This document shows, in pieces, positions 13,180 through 19,089 of a stretch of DNA of 19,089 nucleotides. Location of the stretch: positions 1 through 19,089 of the forward strand of contig CAKTLG010000032.1 in assembly GCA_934572465.1 (NCBI GenBank), given 5' to 3'. A program made the position numbers and the translations under genes. Within the stretch, counting starts at the first letter, position 1. The number at the start of each line of letters is the position of its first letter. Source of the DNA: an uncultured Oscillospiraceae bacterium. GTDB lineage: Bacteria > Bacillota > Clostridia > Oscillospirales > Oscillospiraceae. The notes under the pieces are model-generated. The model did no database searches. It saw only the letters and a program-made list of their open reading frames with translations, and was not told where the DNA came from.

Positions 13180-14472
13180 TTACCGTTCTGTCAAGACGCG
13201 GCGCACCTCGCCGGTGAAATAGAGCGAGCCCCAGGAGCAGATGGCGTCGTCCTTGCCTGCCATGGAGAGCGCGCGGCGCACGCCGTCATCGGTGTCGGCG
13301 GCAGGAATGGCCTGCACGCCCTGCGCGCGCAGCCATGCGGCGAGTTCGTTTTCATCGAGCGCGCGGGCGGAGGGCGGCGTGATGACGACAAATGCCTTGG
13401 CGAGCGGCAGCGCGCGGCGCAGCATCTGCTGCCAGTCCTTGTCGCGCAGCACGCCCGTGAGGAAGATGAGCTTTTTATCGCCGTAGAGCGCGCCGAGCGA
13501 ATCCATCAGCGCGTCGACGCACTGAGGATTGTGCGCGCCGTCGACGATGAAGTCCGGCCGGCGGCGCAGAAGCTCGAGCCGCCCTGGCCATTGCGCGGCG
13601 GAAAGGCCTTCGTCGACGGCCTCGTCCGTGATTTTGTCCCAGCCGCGCGAGCGCAGCGCGGTGCACACGTCGACGACCGTCAGCGCGTTGAGCAGCTGAT
13701 ATTCGCCGAGCAGCCGCAGATGGAACGGCCCGCGGCCGCGGTATTTGAACTCCTGCCCGTCGAGCGAGGAGGAGATGCGTTCGAGCTTCTCCGGCGCGGT
13801 GACGGTGAGGGCCACGCCCTCCCGCGCGCATTTTTCGCGCGCAACGTTTTCCACACCTTCGCTCTGTCCAAAGAGCACGGCATGGGAGCCGCGCTTGATG
13901 ATGCCGCACTTTTCCGCCGCGATCTTTTCCAGCGTGTCGCCGAGGATCGCCGTGTGCTCGAGGCCGATGTTCGTCACGACGCAGACCTCCGGCGCGGGGA
14001 TCGCGTTCGTCGAGTCCATGCGCCCGCCGAGGCCGACCTCGAGCGAGACGACGTCGCATTGCTCCTGTACAAAGTAGAGCAGGGCGATGGCTGTCATGAT
14101 CTCGAAGCCCGTGGGCATCTCGCGCATCCGCTCCGCCGCCGCGCGCACGGTATTCGTCAGCGCGATGAGGGAGGCGTCGTCGATCTCGCGCCCGTTCACG
14201 CGCATCCGCTCGTGAAAGCGCAGCAGGTGCGGCGAAGTGTAAAGCCCCGTGCGGTACCCCGCGCTTTGCAGCACGGAGGCGAGCATCGCGGCGGTGCTGC
14301 CCTTGCCGTTCGTGCCCGCGATGTGGACGAACTTCAGGCGCTTTTCCGGATGCCCCAGCAGCCCCAGCAGCTCATGGGTGCGTGCGAGGCCCGGCTCGCT
14401 TTTCTCCCAGTTGTCAAATTGCAGATATTTGAGGGTATCCTCAATGGTTTGCAGCTCCTTCACGTTTCTCAC
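13180..14472 (-). CDS. folC: Bifunctional folylpolyglutamate synthase / dihydrofolate synthase
   Basis: Cytoplasmic ATP-dependent ligase that adds glutamate to dihydropteroate or to folates. The 430-residue product has the Mur-ligase fold: P-loop AGTNGKGST (52-60), the substrate region YTSPHLLRFHERM, LEVGLGGRMDSTN in the middle, NIGLEHTAILG and VDGAHNP near the start of the C-terminal domain. Length is normal. The start is GTG at 14472, with AAGGA 7 nt upstream; a second GTG three codons in (after AGGTGA) is an alternative. It is the last gene of the dusB operon, separated from the rluD-like gene by 57 nt that hold a hairpin. No other folate genes are nearby. Confidence 0.94.
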   Translation of the reverse strand: MRNVKELQTIEDTLKYLQFDNWEKSEPGLARTHELLGLLGHPEKRLKFVHIAGTNGKGSTAAMLASVLQSAGYRTGLYTSPHLLRFHERMRVNGREIDDASLIALTNTVRAAAERMREMPTGFEIMTAIALLYFVQEQCDVVSLEVGLGGRMDSTNAIPAPEVCVVTNIGLEHTAILGDTLEKIAAEKCGIIKRGSHAVLFGQSEGVENVAREKCAREGVALTVTAPEKLERISSSLDGQEFKYRGRGPFHLRLLGEYQLLNALTVVDVCTALRSRGWDKITDEAVDEGLSAAQWPGRLELLRRRPDFIVDGAHNPQCVDALMDSLGALYGDKKLIFLTGVLRDKDWQQMLRRALPLAKAFVVITPPSARALDENELAAWLRAQGVQAIPAADTDDGVRRALSMAGKDDAICSWGSLYFTGEVRRVLTER

Positions 14473-14494
14473 CTGTGGTTCCTTTATAAAGTGA

Positions 14495-14516
14495 GGCGGG
14501 ACGCTTTCGTCCCGCC
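14495..14516 (-). other. Intercistronic hairpin between the rluD-like gene and folC
   Basis: A perfect 9-bp GC-rich stem (14495-14503 with 14508-14516) with a 4-nt loop, 13 nt after the stop of the upstream gene. On the minus strand it is followed by TCACTTTAT, too poor in T for a strong terminator. It may be a leaky attenuator or an mRNA-stability element. Confidence 0.5.
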
Positions 14517-14529
14517 GATTTTCCTGTTT

Positions 14530-15441
14530 TCAGCGGTCGATCCTGCGCAGCGCCGCGGTAAATTCATCCGGCAGCGGGCATGTGAGCGTGACCGGCTCTC
14601 CCGTGCGGGGATGGATGAATCGCAGCCCCACCGCATGCAGGCACTGGCCCGTAAGGCCCGCTGCGGGCTTTTTCGCGCCGTACACCGTGTCGCCCAGGAT
14701 CGGGTGGCCGAGATAGGCCATATGGACGCGGATCTGATGCGTGCGGCCGGTCTCAAGCATACAGCGCACGTGCGTATAACCCGGATAGCGGGCAATGACC
14801 TCCCAGTGCGTCACCGCGCGCCGCCCACCCGGCACCACAGCCATGCGCTTGCGGTCGCGGCTGTCGCGCGCGATGGGCGCGTCCACCGTGCCGCTGTCCT
14901 CGCGCAGATTGCCCGCCACGATGCACTCATACGTGCGCGCGAGCGTGTGATCGGCAAGCTGGGCGGCGAGCGCCTGATGCGCCGCGTCGTTCTTCGCGGC
15001 GATGATGAGTCCGCTCGTGTCGCGGTCGATGCGGTGCACGATGCCCGGGCGCAGCGCGCCGCCGACGCCGGACAGGCTGTCGCCGCAGTGATGCAAAAGC
15101 GCGTTGACGAGCGTCCCGTCCGGATGCCCGGGCGCGGGATGCACGACAAGCCCGCTCGGCTTGTTGACGACGATCACATCGTCGTCCTCGTATACCACGT
15201 CCAGCGGGATGTCCTGCGGGATCGCGTCGATGGGTGCGGGCTCCTCGGGCGTGAAAGCAACGGTCTCGCCTCCCGCGAGCTTATAGCTCTTGCTCGGGCA
15301 CTTGCCGTCCACGAGCACGCGGCCCTCCTCAACGGCGCGCGCCGCCGCCGAGCGCGTCAGCCCTTCAAGCGCGCGGGCAAGATAGGCGTCGAGCCGCGTG
15401 CCGGCGTCCTCTTCACTTGTCCGCAGCAGGATCGGCTCCAT
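14530..15441 (-). CDS. RluD/RluA-family 23S rRNA pseudouridine synthase
   Basis: Converts uridine to pseudouridine in large-subunit rRNA. The 303-residue product has an N-terminal S4 RNA-binding domain (about 14-65, GTRLDAYLARAL to VLVDGK) and the catalytic domain with GIVHRIDRDTSGLI (133-146), in which Asp139 is the nucleophile. GRTHQIRVHMAYLGHPILGD is the second family motif. The combination fits RluD-type enzymes (RluC is the alternative). The ATG at 15441 lies 29 nt inside the 3' end of lspA, and GGGGGAG is 8 nt upstream. An upstream extension of the frame is a shadow of lspA. The lspA-rluD order is common in Firmicutes. Confidence 0.92.
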   Translation of the reverse strand: MEPILLRTSEEDAGTRLDAYLARALEGLTRSAAARAVEEGRVLVDGKCPSKSYKLAGGETVAFTPEEPAPIDAIPQDIPLDVVYEDDDVIVVNKPSGLVVHPAPGHPDGTLVNALLHHCGDSLSGVGGALRPGIVHRIDRDTSGLIIAAKNDAAHQALAAQLADHTLARTYECIVAGNLREDSGTVDAPIARDSRDRKRMAVVPGGRRAVTHWEVIARYPGYTHVRCMLETGRTHQIRVHMAYLGHPILGDTVYGAKKPAAGLTGQCLHAVGLRFIHPRTGEPVTLTCPLPDEFTAALRRIDR

Positions 15442-16069
15442 TGTGCTTGCTCCCCCAGTTCTTCTCGTCGCCCTTACTGTAGAAGGCGAGGTAATAGATG
15501 AGCGCGCCCGCTGTGCCGCACACGACGAACACGTCCGCCACGTTGAAAATGGGGAAGTCCATGAACATCGTCTCAAGCATATCGACGACATAGCCGAGGC
15601 GCACGCGGTCGATGAGGTTGCCGACGCCGCCGCCGAGGATGATCGCCAGCGACCACTGGCCCAGCGGGTGGCGCACGATCCTCACGAGCAGCCACGCAAG
15701 CGCGCACATGCCGATCGCCGTCAGGCCGACGAGCAGCCATCGGGCGCCCGAAAAGCTCGACCACGCCGCGCCGTAGTTGTGCACGCGCGCGAGCTGCAAA
15801 AGCGGCGGCAGAAAGCGCTCCGTCTCTCCCAGCTGCATCGTACCCACGACCAGAAGCTTGACGAGCTGGTCAGCGGCAATGCAGGAAAGCGCCGCGAGGG
15901 CAAGGCAGACCGCCTTGCCCTTGCCGCGCCGGTAAAAGCAAACATATAAAAGCGCCATCAGCGCCACTGCGCCGAAAAAGCTCCACAGGACCGGCCCCGC
16001 GATGCTGCCGGAGACAACGATGACCGTCTCCCCGTCCGCGCTGCCGATGATGCCGAGACCGCTGCTCAT
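15413..16069 (-). CDS. lspA: Lipoprotein signal peptidase (signal peptidase II) with an N-terminal extra helix
   Basis: Membrane aspartyl protease that cleaves the signal peptide of prolipoproteins after lipid attachment. The core (about 52-200) has the first-helix motif DQLVK (67-71), NYGAAWS (98-104), GGVGNLIDR (147-155), and the catalytic pair Asp163 in VVDM and Asp179 in NVADV. The 218-residue protein is longer than the usual 150-170: about 50 residues precede the core and carry one additional hydrophobic helix (about 24-46). That extension begins GLGIIGSADGETVIVVSG, which recalls the GIIGGADGPT segment of OadB-type sodium-pump decarboxylase subunits. The ATG at 16069 overlaps the anti-sigma stop by 4 nt (ATGA), with GAGGTGA upstream, so the extension is the natural start. 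Its likely client in the window is ApbE. Confidence 0.93.
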   Translation of the reverse strand: MSSGLGIIGSADGETVIVVSGSIAGPVLWSFFGAVALMALLYVCFYRRGKGKAVCLALAALSCIAADQLVKLLVVGTMQLGETERFLPPLLQLARVHNYGAAWSSFSGARWLLVGLTAIGMCALAWLLVRIVRHPLGQWSLAIILGGGVGNLIDRVRLGYVVDMLETMFMDFPIFNVADVFVVCGTAGALIYYLAFYSKGDEKNWGSKHNGADPAADK

Positions 16070-16914
16070 CGGCTCACCTCTTCTTCCTCGGGCGCGGCCG
16101 CTTCGCCGTCGCCGGCAGGCGGCTCCGCCTCGCTCTGCTCCGCGCTCTGCGCCGTCGTCACTTCGACGATCAATATCTCGTCCGCCTGCGACAGCGCCGC
16201 GGCGGCGTCCTCATCCGTCACGAGCGCCGCGCCCAGCTCGCGCGCGACCTCGGGCGTGACAAGAAAGCTCACGCTTTCCTCCGTTTCGTCGTATACAGCC
16301 ATACCGCGCGTAATAAGAAAGTCCTCTATCGCACTGCCGCTCAGGCGGATGGTGGGATAGCCTTCTGCGTCCTGCGGGCTGCTCCCGGGCAAATTCGCGC
16401 TGGAATCATAACCGCAGAGCGGCGTATCGTCGGGGCTGTACTGCGTGCCGTCCTTCTGCACGGCAGAGTAGGTGTAGGAGGTGTAGGTGTCGTCCGACTC
16501 GTTCTGTGCAATATCGGCGGTCGGAGCGCTCGCCGTGTCGGCCGCGCCGTTGTCGTCCCACGCCGTGCTGTCGTTCTTCGCCCCCACGCCGGGCAGCGCA
16601 AAGCGCAGCACCGCCGCCGAAATCACCACCAGCGCCGCACAGGCGGCCAGCACGCGCGGGATCGCGCGGCGGTGGCGGCGGCCGGCGCGCTCCTCCTCAT
16701 GCATACGGTCGAGCACCTTTTCCGCAAAGCCCTGCGGCGCCTGAAGCTCCGGCATCTCCTCGAATACGGCGCGCAGGACCATCAGCTCGGAGAGATACTC
16801 GCGGCAGGCGTTGCAATGCTCGATATGCGCCAGCAGCTCCTCGCGCTCCGATCCGTTCAGCTCTCCGTCGGCAAAGGCAGAGAGCGCGGCGGCATATTTT
16901 TCACAGCATTTCAT
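16066..16914 (-). CDS. Zinc-finger (ZAS) transmembrane anti-sigma factor
   Basis: A 282-residue membrane protein that would hold the adjacent ECF sigma factor inactive. The cytoplasmic N-terminal domain carries the ZAS zinc motif His30-x3-Cys34-x2-Cys37, with Cys3/Cys4 as a likely fourth ligand, within CEKYAAALSAFADGEL, typical of RsiW/RsrA-like proteins. One membrane helix follows (about 86-108), then an acidic, Ser/Thr-rich outer region of about 170 residues with the segment VSFLVTPEVARELGAAL. The ATG (16914) overlaps the sigma stop by 4 nt, and its own stop overlaps lspA by 4 nt. Release by regulated proteolysis would be usual for such a protein; no site-1 or site-2 protease gene is visible here. 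Confidence 0.9.
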   Translation of the reverse strand: MKCCEKYAAALSAFADGELNGSEREELLAHIEHCNACREYLSELMVLRAVFEEMPELQAPQGFAEKVLDRMHEEERAGRRHRRAIPRVLAACAALVVISAAVLRFALPGVGAKNDSTAWDDNGAADTASAPTADIAQNESDDTYTSYTYSAVQKDGTQYSPDDTPLCGYDSSANLPGSSPQDAEGYPTIRLSGSAIEDFLITRGMAVYDETEESVSFLVTPEVARELGAALVTDEDAAAALSQADEILIVEVTTAQSAEQSEAEPPAGDGEAAAPEEEEVSR

Positions 16915-17522
16915 TTGGCGCTCATCTCCTCTCGGTTACATTCTGTAACTTTTGACGAAGCTTTTTCAAAAAAGTTCCCGTCTGCGGATAAATAATTTCG
17001 CAAAAGTGTTCGCCCGCGGCTGATGCGGGACTTGACCGTGCCCAATTCCAGCCGCGTCGCCTCTGCGATCTCGGAATAGCTCAGCCCCTCGACCTCGCGC
17101 AGCAGCAGGATCGCGCGGTAATCCTCCGGCAGCGCCATCAGCCCCTCGCGCAGCTGGCGGTGCAGCTCGCGGCGCTCGGCCTCCTCATGCGGCTGAGGCG
17201 CGGGATCGGCTGCGTCCAGAAACGTCTCCTCGTCGTCGAGCGACGGGCCGCTCACGTTTCGCTTCCCCCTGCGCAGCAGGTCGATGCAGGCGTTGCTCGC
17301 CAGACGGTAGATCCATGTGGACAGCGACGACTCCTGCCGGAAGCTCCCGATCCCTCGCCAGAGGGCGAGGAACGTGTCCTGCGCGGCCTCCTCCGCGTCC
17401 TCGGCATTGCCGCACATACGGGCGCAGAGCGTATATACTTTTTTCTCATAGAGACGGATCAGCTCCTCAAAGGCCGTCTCGTCCCGGCGCTGTAAGCGCG
17501 CGATGAGTTCCCGTTCGTTCAT
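16911..17522 (-). CDS. ECF RNA polymerase sigma factor, SigW/RpoE-type
   Basis: A 203-residue sigma factor. Region 2 (about 21-87) runs from FEELIRLYEKKVY through DAEEAAQDTFLALWRGI to FSTWIYR-like SLSTWIYRLASNACID. Region 4 (about 121-176) has LPEDYRAILLLREVEGLSYSEIAEATRLELGTVKSRISRGRTLL, the -35 reading helix-turn-helix, split here by no gap. The C-terminal tail beyond 178 (about 25 residues) is longer than usual. The ATG at 17522 gives the canonical N-terminus, but the AAAGGGG ahead of it is only 2 nt away, so initiation may depend on coupling with dusB, whose stop is 12 nt upstream. It is followed by its ZAS anti-sigma gene with a 4-nt overlap. Confidence 0.92.
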   Translation of the reverse strand: MNERELIARLQRRDETAFEELIRLYEKKVYTLCARMCGNAEDAEEAAQDTFLALWRGIGSFRQESSLSTWIYRLASNACIDLLRRGKRNVSGPSLDDEETFLDAADPAPQPHEEAERRELHRQLREGLMALPEDYRAILLLREVEGLSYSEIAEATRLELGTVKSRISRGRTLLRNYLSADGNFFEKASSKVTECNREEMSAK

Positions 17523-17534
17523 AGCCCCTTTTTG

Positions 17535-18503
17535 TCAGCGCAGATCCCTCTTGATCGCGGCGCTGAGCGCGTGCAGCTCGTCAAGCGTCGAGAGCTGCAC
17601 GATCTTCTCCTTATAGTAGTTGGCGTAGCGCACGCCCTTTAAGTACCAGCACAAATGGTGGCGCGCCTCGAGCATCGCCACGCGCTCGCCGTGATACCGC
17701 GCGGCAAGCTCCGTCTGCCGCACGGCGGTGTCCCACCGCTCGGCAAAGGGCGGCAGCGGCGGGATATCGCGCCCCTCGAGCGCAGCGGCCGCCTGCTCGA
17801 AAAGCCACGGATCGCCGAAGCTCCCGCGCCCGATCATCGCCATGTCCGCGCCTGTAAATCTGAGGATGCGCACTGCGGCCTCCGCCGAGAAAACGTCGCC
17901 GTTGGCAATGACAGGGATGCCGACGGCTTGCTTCACATCGCGGATGGTGTTCCAGTCGGCTTCGCCGCCGTACATCTGCGCGCGCGTGCGCCCGTGTACC
18001 GCGACGGCGCTCACGCCCGCCTGCTCAAGCATTTTCGCAAGCTCGACAGCGTTGATGCTGCCCTTGTCCCAGCCGCGGCGCATCTTCGCCGTCACGGGCA
18101 CCTTGACCGCCTGCACTACAGCCTCCGCAATGCGCGCAGCCTTTTCCGGATCCTTCATCAACGCGCAGCCGTCGCCGTTATTCACGACTTTCCCCACGGG
18201 ACAGCCCATATTGATGTCGATGATATCCGCGCCCGAGATCTCCAGCGCCAGCTGCGCGGCCTCGGCCATGCAGGATGCATCGCTGCCGAAGATCTGCGCG
18301 GCAAACGGATGCTCGCCGGGGAAGGGCCGCAAAAGCTGCGCGGTCTTTTTGTCGCGGTAGCACAGCGCCTTCGCGCTCACGAGCTCGGTGACGGTGTAGC
18401 CCGCGCCCTTTTCCGCGCAGATCTGCCGGAACGCCGCGTCCGTCACGCCCGCCATGGGCGCAAGCGCGAGTCTTGAATCGATGGTGACGCTTCCGATCTG
18501 CAT
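17535..18503 (-). CDS. dusB: tRNA-dihydrouridine synthase, DusB type
   Basis: FMN-dependent enzyme that reduces specific uridines in the tRNA D-loop with NADPH. The 322-residue TIM-barrel protein shows ALAPMAGVTDAAFR at the FMN phosphate side, DINMGCPVGKVV with the catalytic Cys101, TAKMRRGW with Lys140, AVHGRTRAQMY with His170, VIANGDV and MIGRGSFGDPW. These are the family landmarks in order, and length is normal. The ATG at 18503 has AAAGGAG 6 nt upstream. It is the first gene of a six-gene operon behind a strong promoter and sits next to two divergent tRNA genes. Confidence 0.95.
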   Translation of the reverse strand: MQIGSVTIDSRLALAPMAGVTDAAFRQICAEKGAGYTVTELVSAKALCYRDKKTAQLLRPFPGEHPFAAQIFGSDASCMAEAAQLALEISGADIIDINMGCPVGKVVNNGDGCALMKDPEKAARIAEAVVQAVKVPVTAKMRRGWDKGSINAVELAKMLEQAGVSAVAVHGRTRAQMYGGEADWNTIRDVKQAVGIPVIANGDVFSAEAAVRILRFTGADMAMIGRGSFGDPWLFEQAAAALEGRDIPPLPPFAERWDTAVRQTELAARYHGERVAMLEARHHLCWYLKGVRYANYYKEKIVQLSTLDELHALSAAIKRDLR

Positions 18504-18533
18504 AGCGGGCTCCTTTCAGGCAGAATTTTGTTT

Positions 18534-18562
18534 AGTATACCATAGGACGCCGCGCAAGTCAA
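18534..18562 (-). promoter_or_regulatory. Sigma-A promoter of the dusB operon
   Basis: Minus strand: TTGACT (18562-18557), 17-nt spacer, TATACT (18539-18534) with TGG just upstream (extended -10). Both hexamers match 5 of 6. It is the only obvious promoter for the six genes down to folC. Confidence 0.9.
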
Positions 18563-18604
18563 AGGCCGCGCGCAGCATGTCGAAAAGTTTTCCCCAGTTT
18601 GGTG

Positions 18605-18633
18605 TTGACACGGGTGGGGAAGTATGCTATATT
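18605..18633 (+). promoter_or_regulatory. Sigma-A promoter of the tRNA operon
   Basis: TTGACA (18605-18610), 17-nt spacer, TATATT (18628-18633) with an extended TGC. It is divergent from the dusB promoter, 42 bp away, and starts transcription about 10 nt before tRNA-Leu. Confidence 0.92.
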
Positions 18634-18650
18634 AACAGTTGCCGATATCT

Positions 18651-18737
18651 GCCGGTGTGGTGGAATTGGTAGACACAGGGGACTTAAAATCCCCCGGTAG
18701 CGATACTGTACCGGTTCGAGTCCGGTCACCGGCACCA
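18651..18737 (+). tRNA. tRNA-Leu (anticodon UAA)
   Basis: Acceptor stem GCCGGTG pairs with CACCGGC, followed by the discriminator A and an encoded CCA. The anticodon stem GGGGA/TCCCC encloses CTTAAAA, so the anticodon is TAA (18685-18687). A long variable arm (class II, about 18695-18708) and the T arm TTCGAGT are present. Length is 87 nt including CCA. Confidence 0.97.
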
Positions 18738-18755
18738 GTATTCCCAATTTCATAT

Positions 18756-18831
18756 CGCGGAGTGGAGCAGTTGGTAGCTCGTCGGGCTCATAACCCGGAG
18801 GCCGCAGGTTCAAGTCCTGCCTCCGCAACCA
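18756..18831 (+). tRNA. Initiator tRNA-fMet (anticodon CAU)
   Basis: The acceptor strands are CGCGGAG and CTCCGCA, so the first base C faces A at position 72; this unpaired C1-A72 is the hallmark of bacterial initiator tRNA. The anticodon loop CTCATAA is flanked by GGG and CCC, the second initiator hallmark. The T loop is TTCAAGT and CCA is encoded. Length is 76 nt; the gap to tRNA-Leu is 18 nt, so they share a transcript. Confidence 0.97.
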
Positions 18832-18832
18832 G

Positions 18833-18866
18833 AAAGTCCTGATTTCTCACGAAATCAGGACTTTTT
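18833..18866 (+). terminator. Intrinsic terminator of the tRNA operon
   Basis: A perfect 14-bp stem (18833-18846 with 18851-18864), 4-nt loop and a run of five T, two bases after the CCA of tRNA-fMet. Confidence 0.93.
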
Positions 18867-18904
18867 CCGCACTTTTGTGCCCAATAACTTACTTCCCATT
18901 TTTT

Positions 18905-18924
18905 CTGACCCAAACGCTGACCCC
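18905..18924. repeat. Two CTGACCC direct repeats beside the integrase gene
   Basis: CTGACCC occurs at 18905-18911 and 18917-18923, 12 bp apart, just past the 3' end of the integrase. Closely spaced short direct repeats near the element end are typical arm-type integrase sites, but this role is an inference. Confidence 0.4.
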
Positions 18925-18948
18925 AACGGGAGCGGATAGCGGAAAGCA

Positions 18949-19089
18949 CTATACCGCGCCAGAGAGAATGTTACCCATTGTTTTTGCCGCTTCACGCTTG
19001 GCAGAGGTCGTTACATGAGCGTAGGTGTCCAACGTAAACCCTGCCGAAAAATGCCCCAGCATGCCAGACACGGTCTTGATGTCCACGCC
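18949..19089 (-). CDS. Tyrosine recombinase (phage-type integrase), C-terminal fragment
   Basis: Only the last 46 residues lie in the window; the gene continues past the right edge. The visible part reads VDIKTVSGMLGHFSAG then FTLDTYAHVT, ending at a TAG stop (18951-18949). LGH contains the conserved catalytic-pocket histidine and DTYAH carries the tyrosine nucleophile, in the usual spacing for this family. Such enzymes insert phages and conjugative elements at tRNA genes. The 3' end faces the tRNA-fMet gene 117 bp away, so the element would extend to the right of the window (inference). Confidence 0.92.
   Translation of the reverse strand, partial: GVDIKTVSGMLGHFSAGFTLDTYAHVTTSAKREAAKTMGNILSGAV

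Noticed and set aside
12996..13217. Open frame of 73 codons within the hairpin island
   Set aside because: It has no ribosome site, runs through all the inverted repeats into the folC end and has no recognisable sequence.
13531..15501. Plus-strand open frame of 656 codons opposite folC, the rluD-like gene and lspA
   Set aside because: It runs across three well-recognised genes and has an Arg/Ala/His-rich shadow composition.

Overview
The window looks like chromosome of a GC-rich, Gram-positive gut-type Clostridia, most likely Oscillospirales (inference from style, not from a marker search). The signs are sigma-A promoters with 17-nt spacers, AGGAGG-type ribosome binding sites, several GTG/TTG starts, a perfect CIRCE operator, CCA-encoding tRNA genes, two ECF sigma/anti-sigma pairs, a SpoVK/CbbX-like AAA ATPase, and a LysM-G5-M23 cell wall hydrolase. 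Genes sit in short units, each bounded by clear intrinsic terminators.

Layout. 1-425: the 5' part of groES (minus strand) with CIRCE and promoter. 426-2602: two monocistronic minus-strand genes, a DagK-type lipid kinase and a D-2-hydroxyacid dehydrogenase. 2738-3655: a plus-strand membrane protein of unknown function, ending at a bidirectional terminator. 3677-5295: an ECF sigma factor followed by a one-TM presumptive anti-sigma protein (4-nt overlap), behind an ECF-like promoter that suggests autoregulation. 5335-8557: a plus-strand operon of lipoprotein ApbE, a NusG-domain-II membrane protein, a Gx-transporter-family membrane protein and a CbbX/SpoVK-like AAA ATPase; the first three resemble the flavinylation/EetA/EetB part of the Gram-positive extracellular electron transfer locus. 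8565-10988: central metabolism on the minus strand (GAPDH, phosphate acetyltransferase), each with its own promoter and terminator. 11063-12915: a large membrane-anchored M23 peptidase on the plus strand. 12916-13179: a gene-free island of stacked inverted repeats. 13180-18562: a six-gene minus-strand operon dusB, ECF sigma, zinc-finger anti-sigma, lspA, rluD-like, folC. 18605-18866: tRNA-Leu(UAA) and initiator tRNA-fMet with promoter and terminator. 18867-19089: the 3' end of a tyrosine integrase, marking the edge of an integrated element beyond the window.

How the genes fit together. The ApbE trio probably builds a flavinylated extracytoplasmic redox module. Pta and GAPDH serve glycolysis and acetyl-phosphate formation. 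The second ECF/anti-sigma pair is translationally coupled to lspA, linking an envelope regulator to lipoprotein maturation. No CRISPR array, toxin-antitoxin pair or defence island was seen. The least explained parts are the hairpin island at 12.9-13.2 kb, the N-terminal extension of LspA, and the integrase/tRNA junction.
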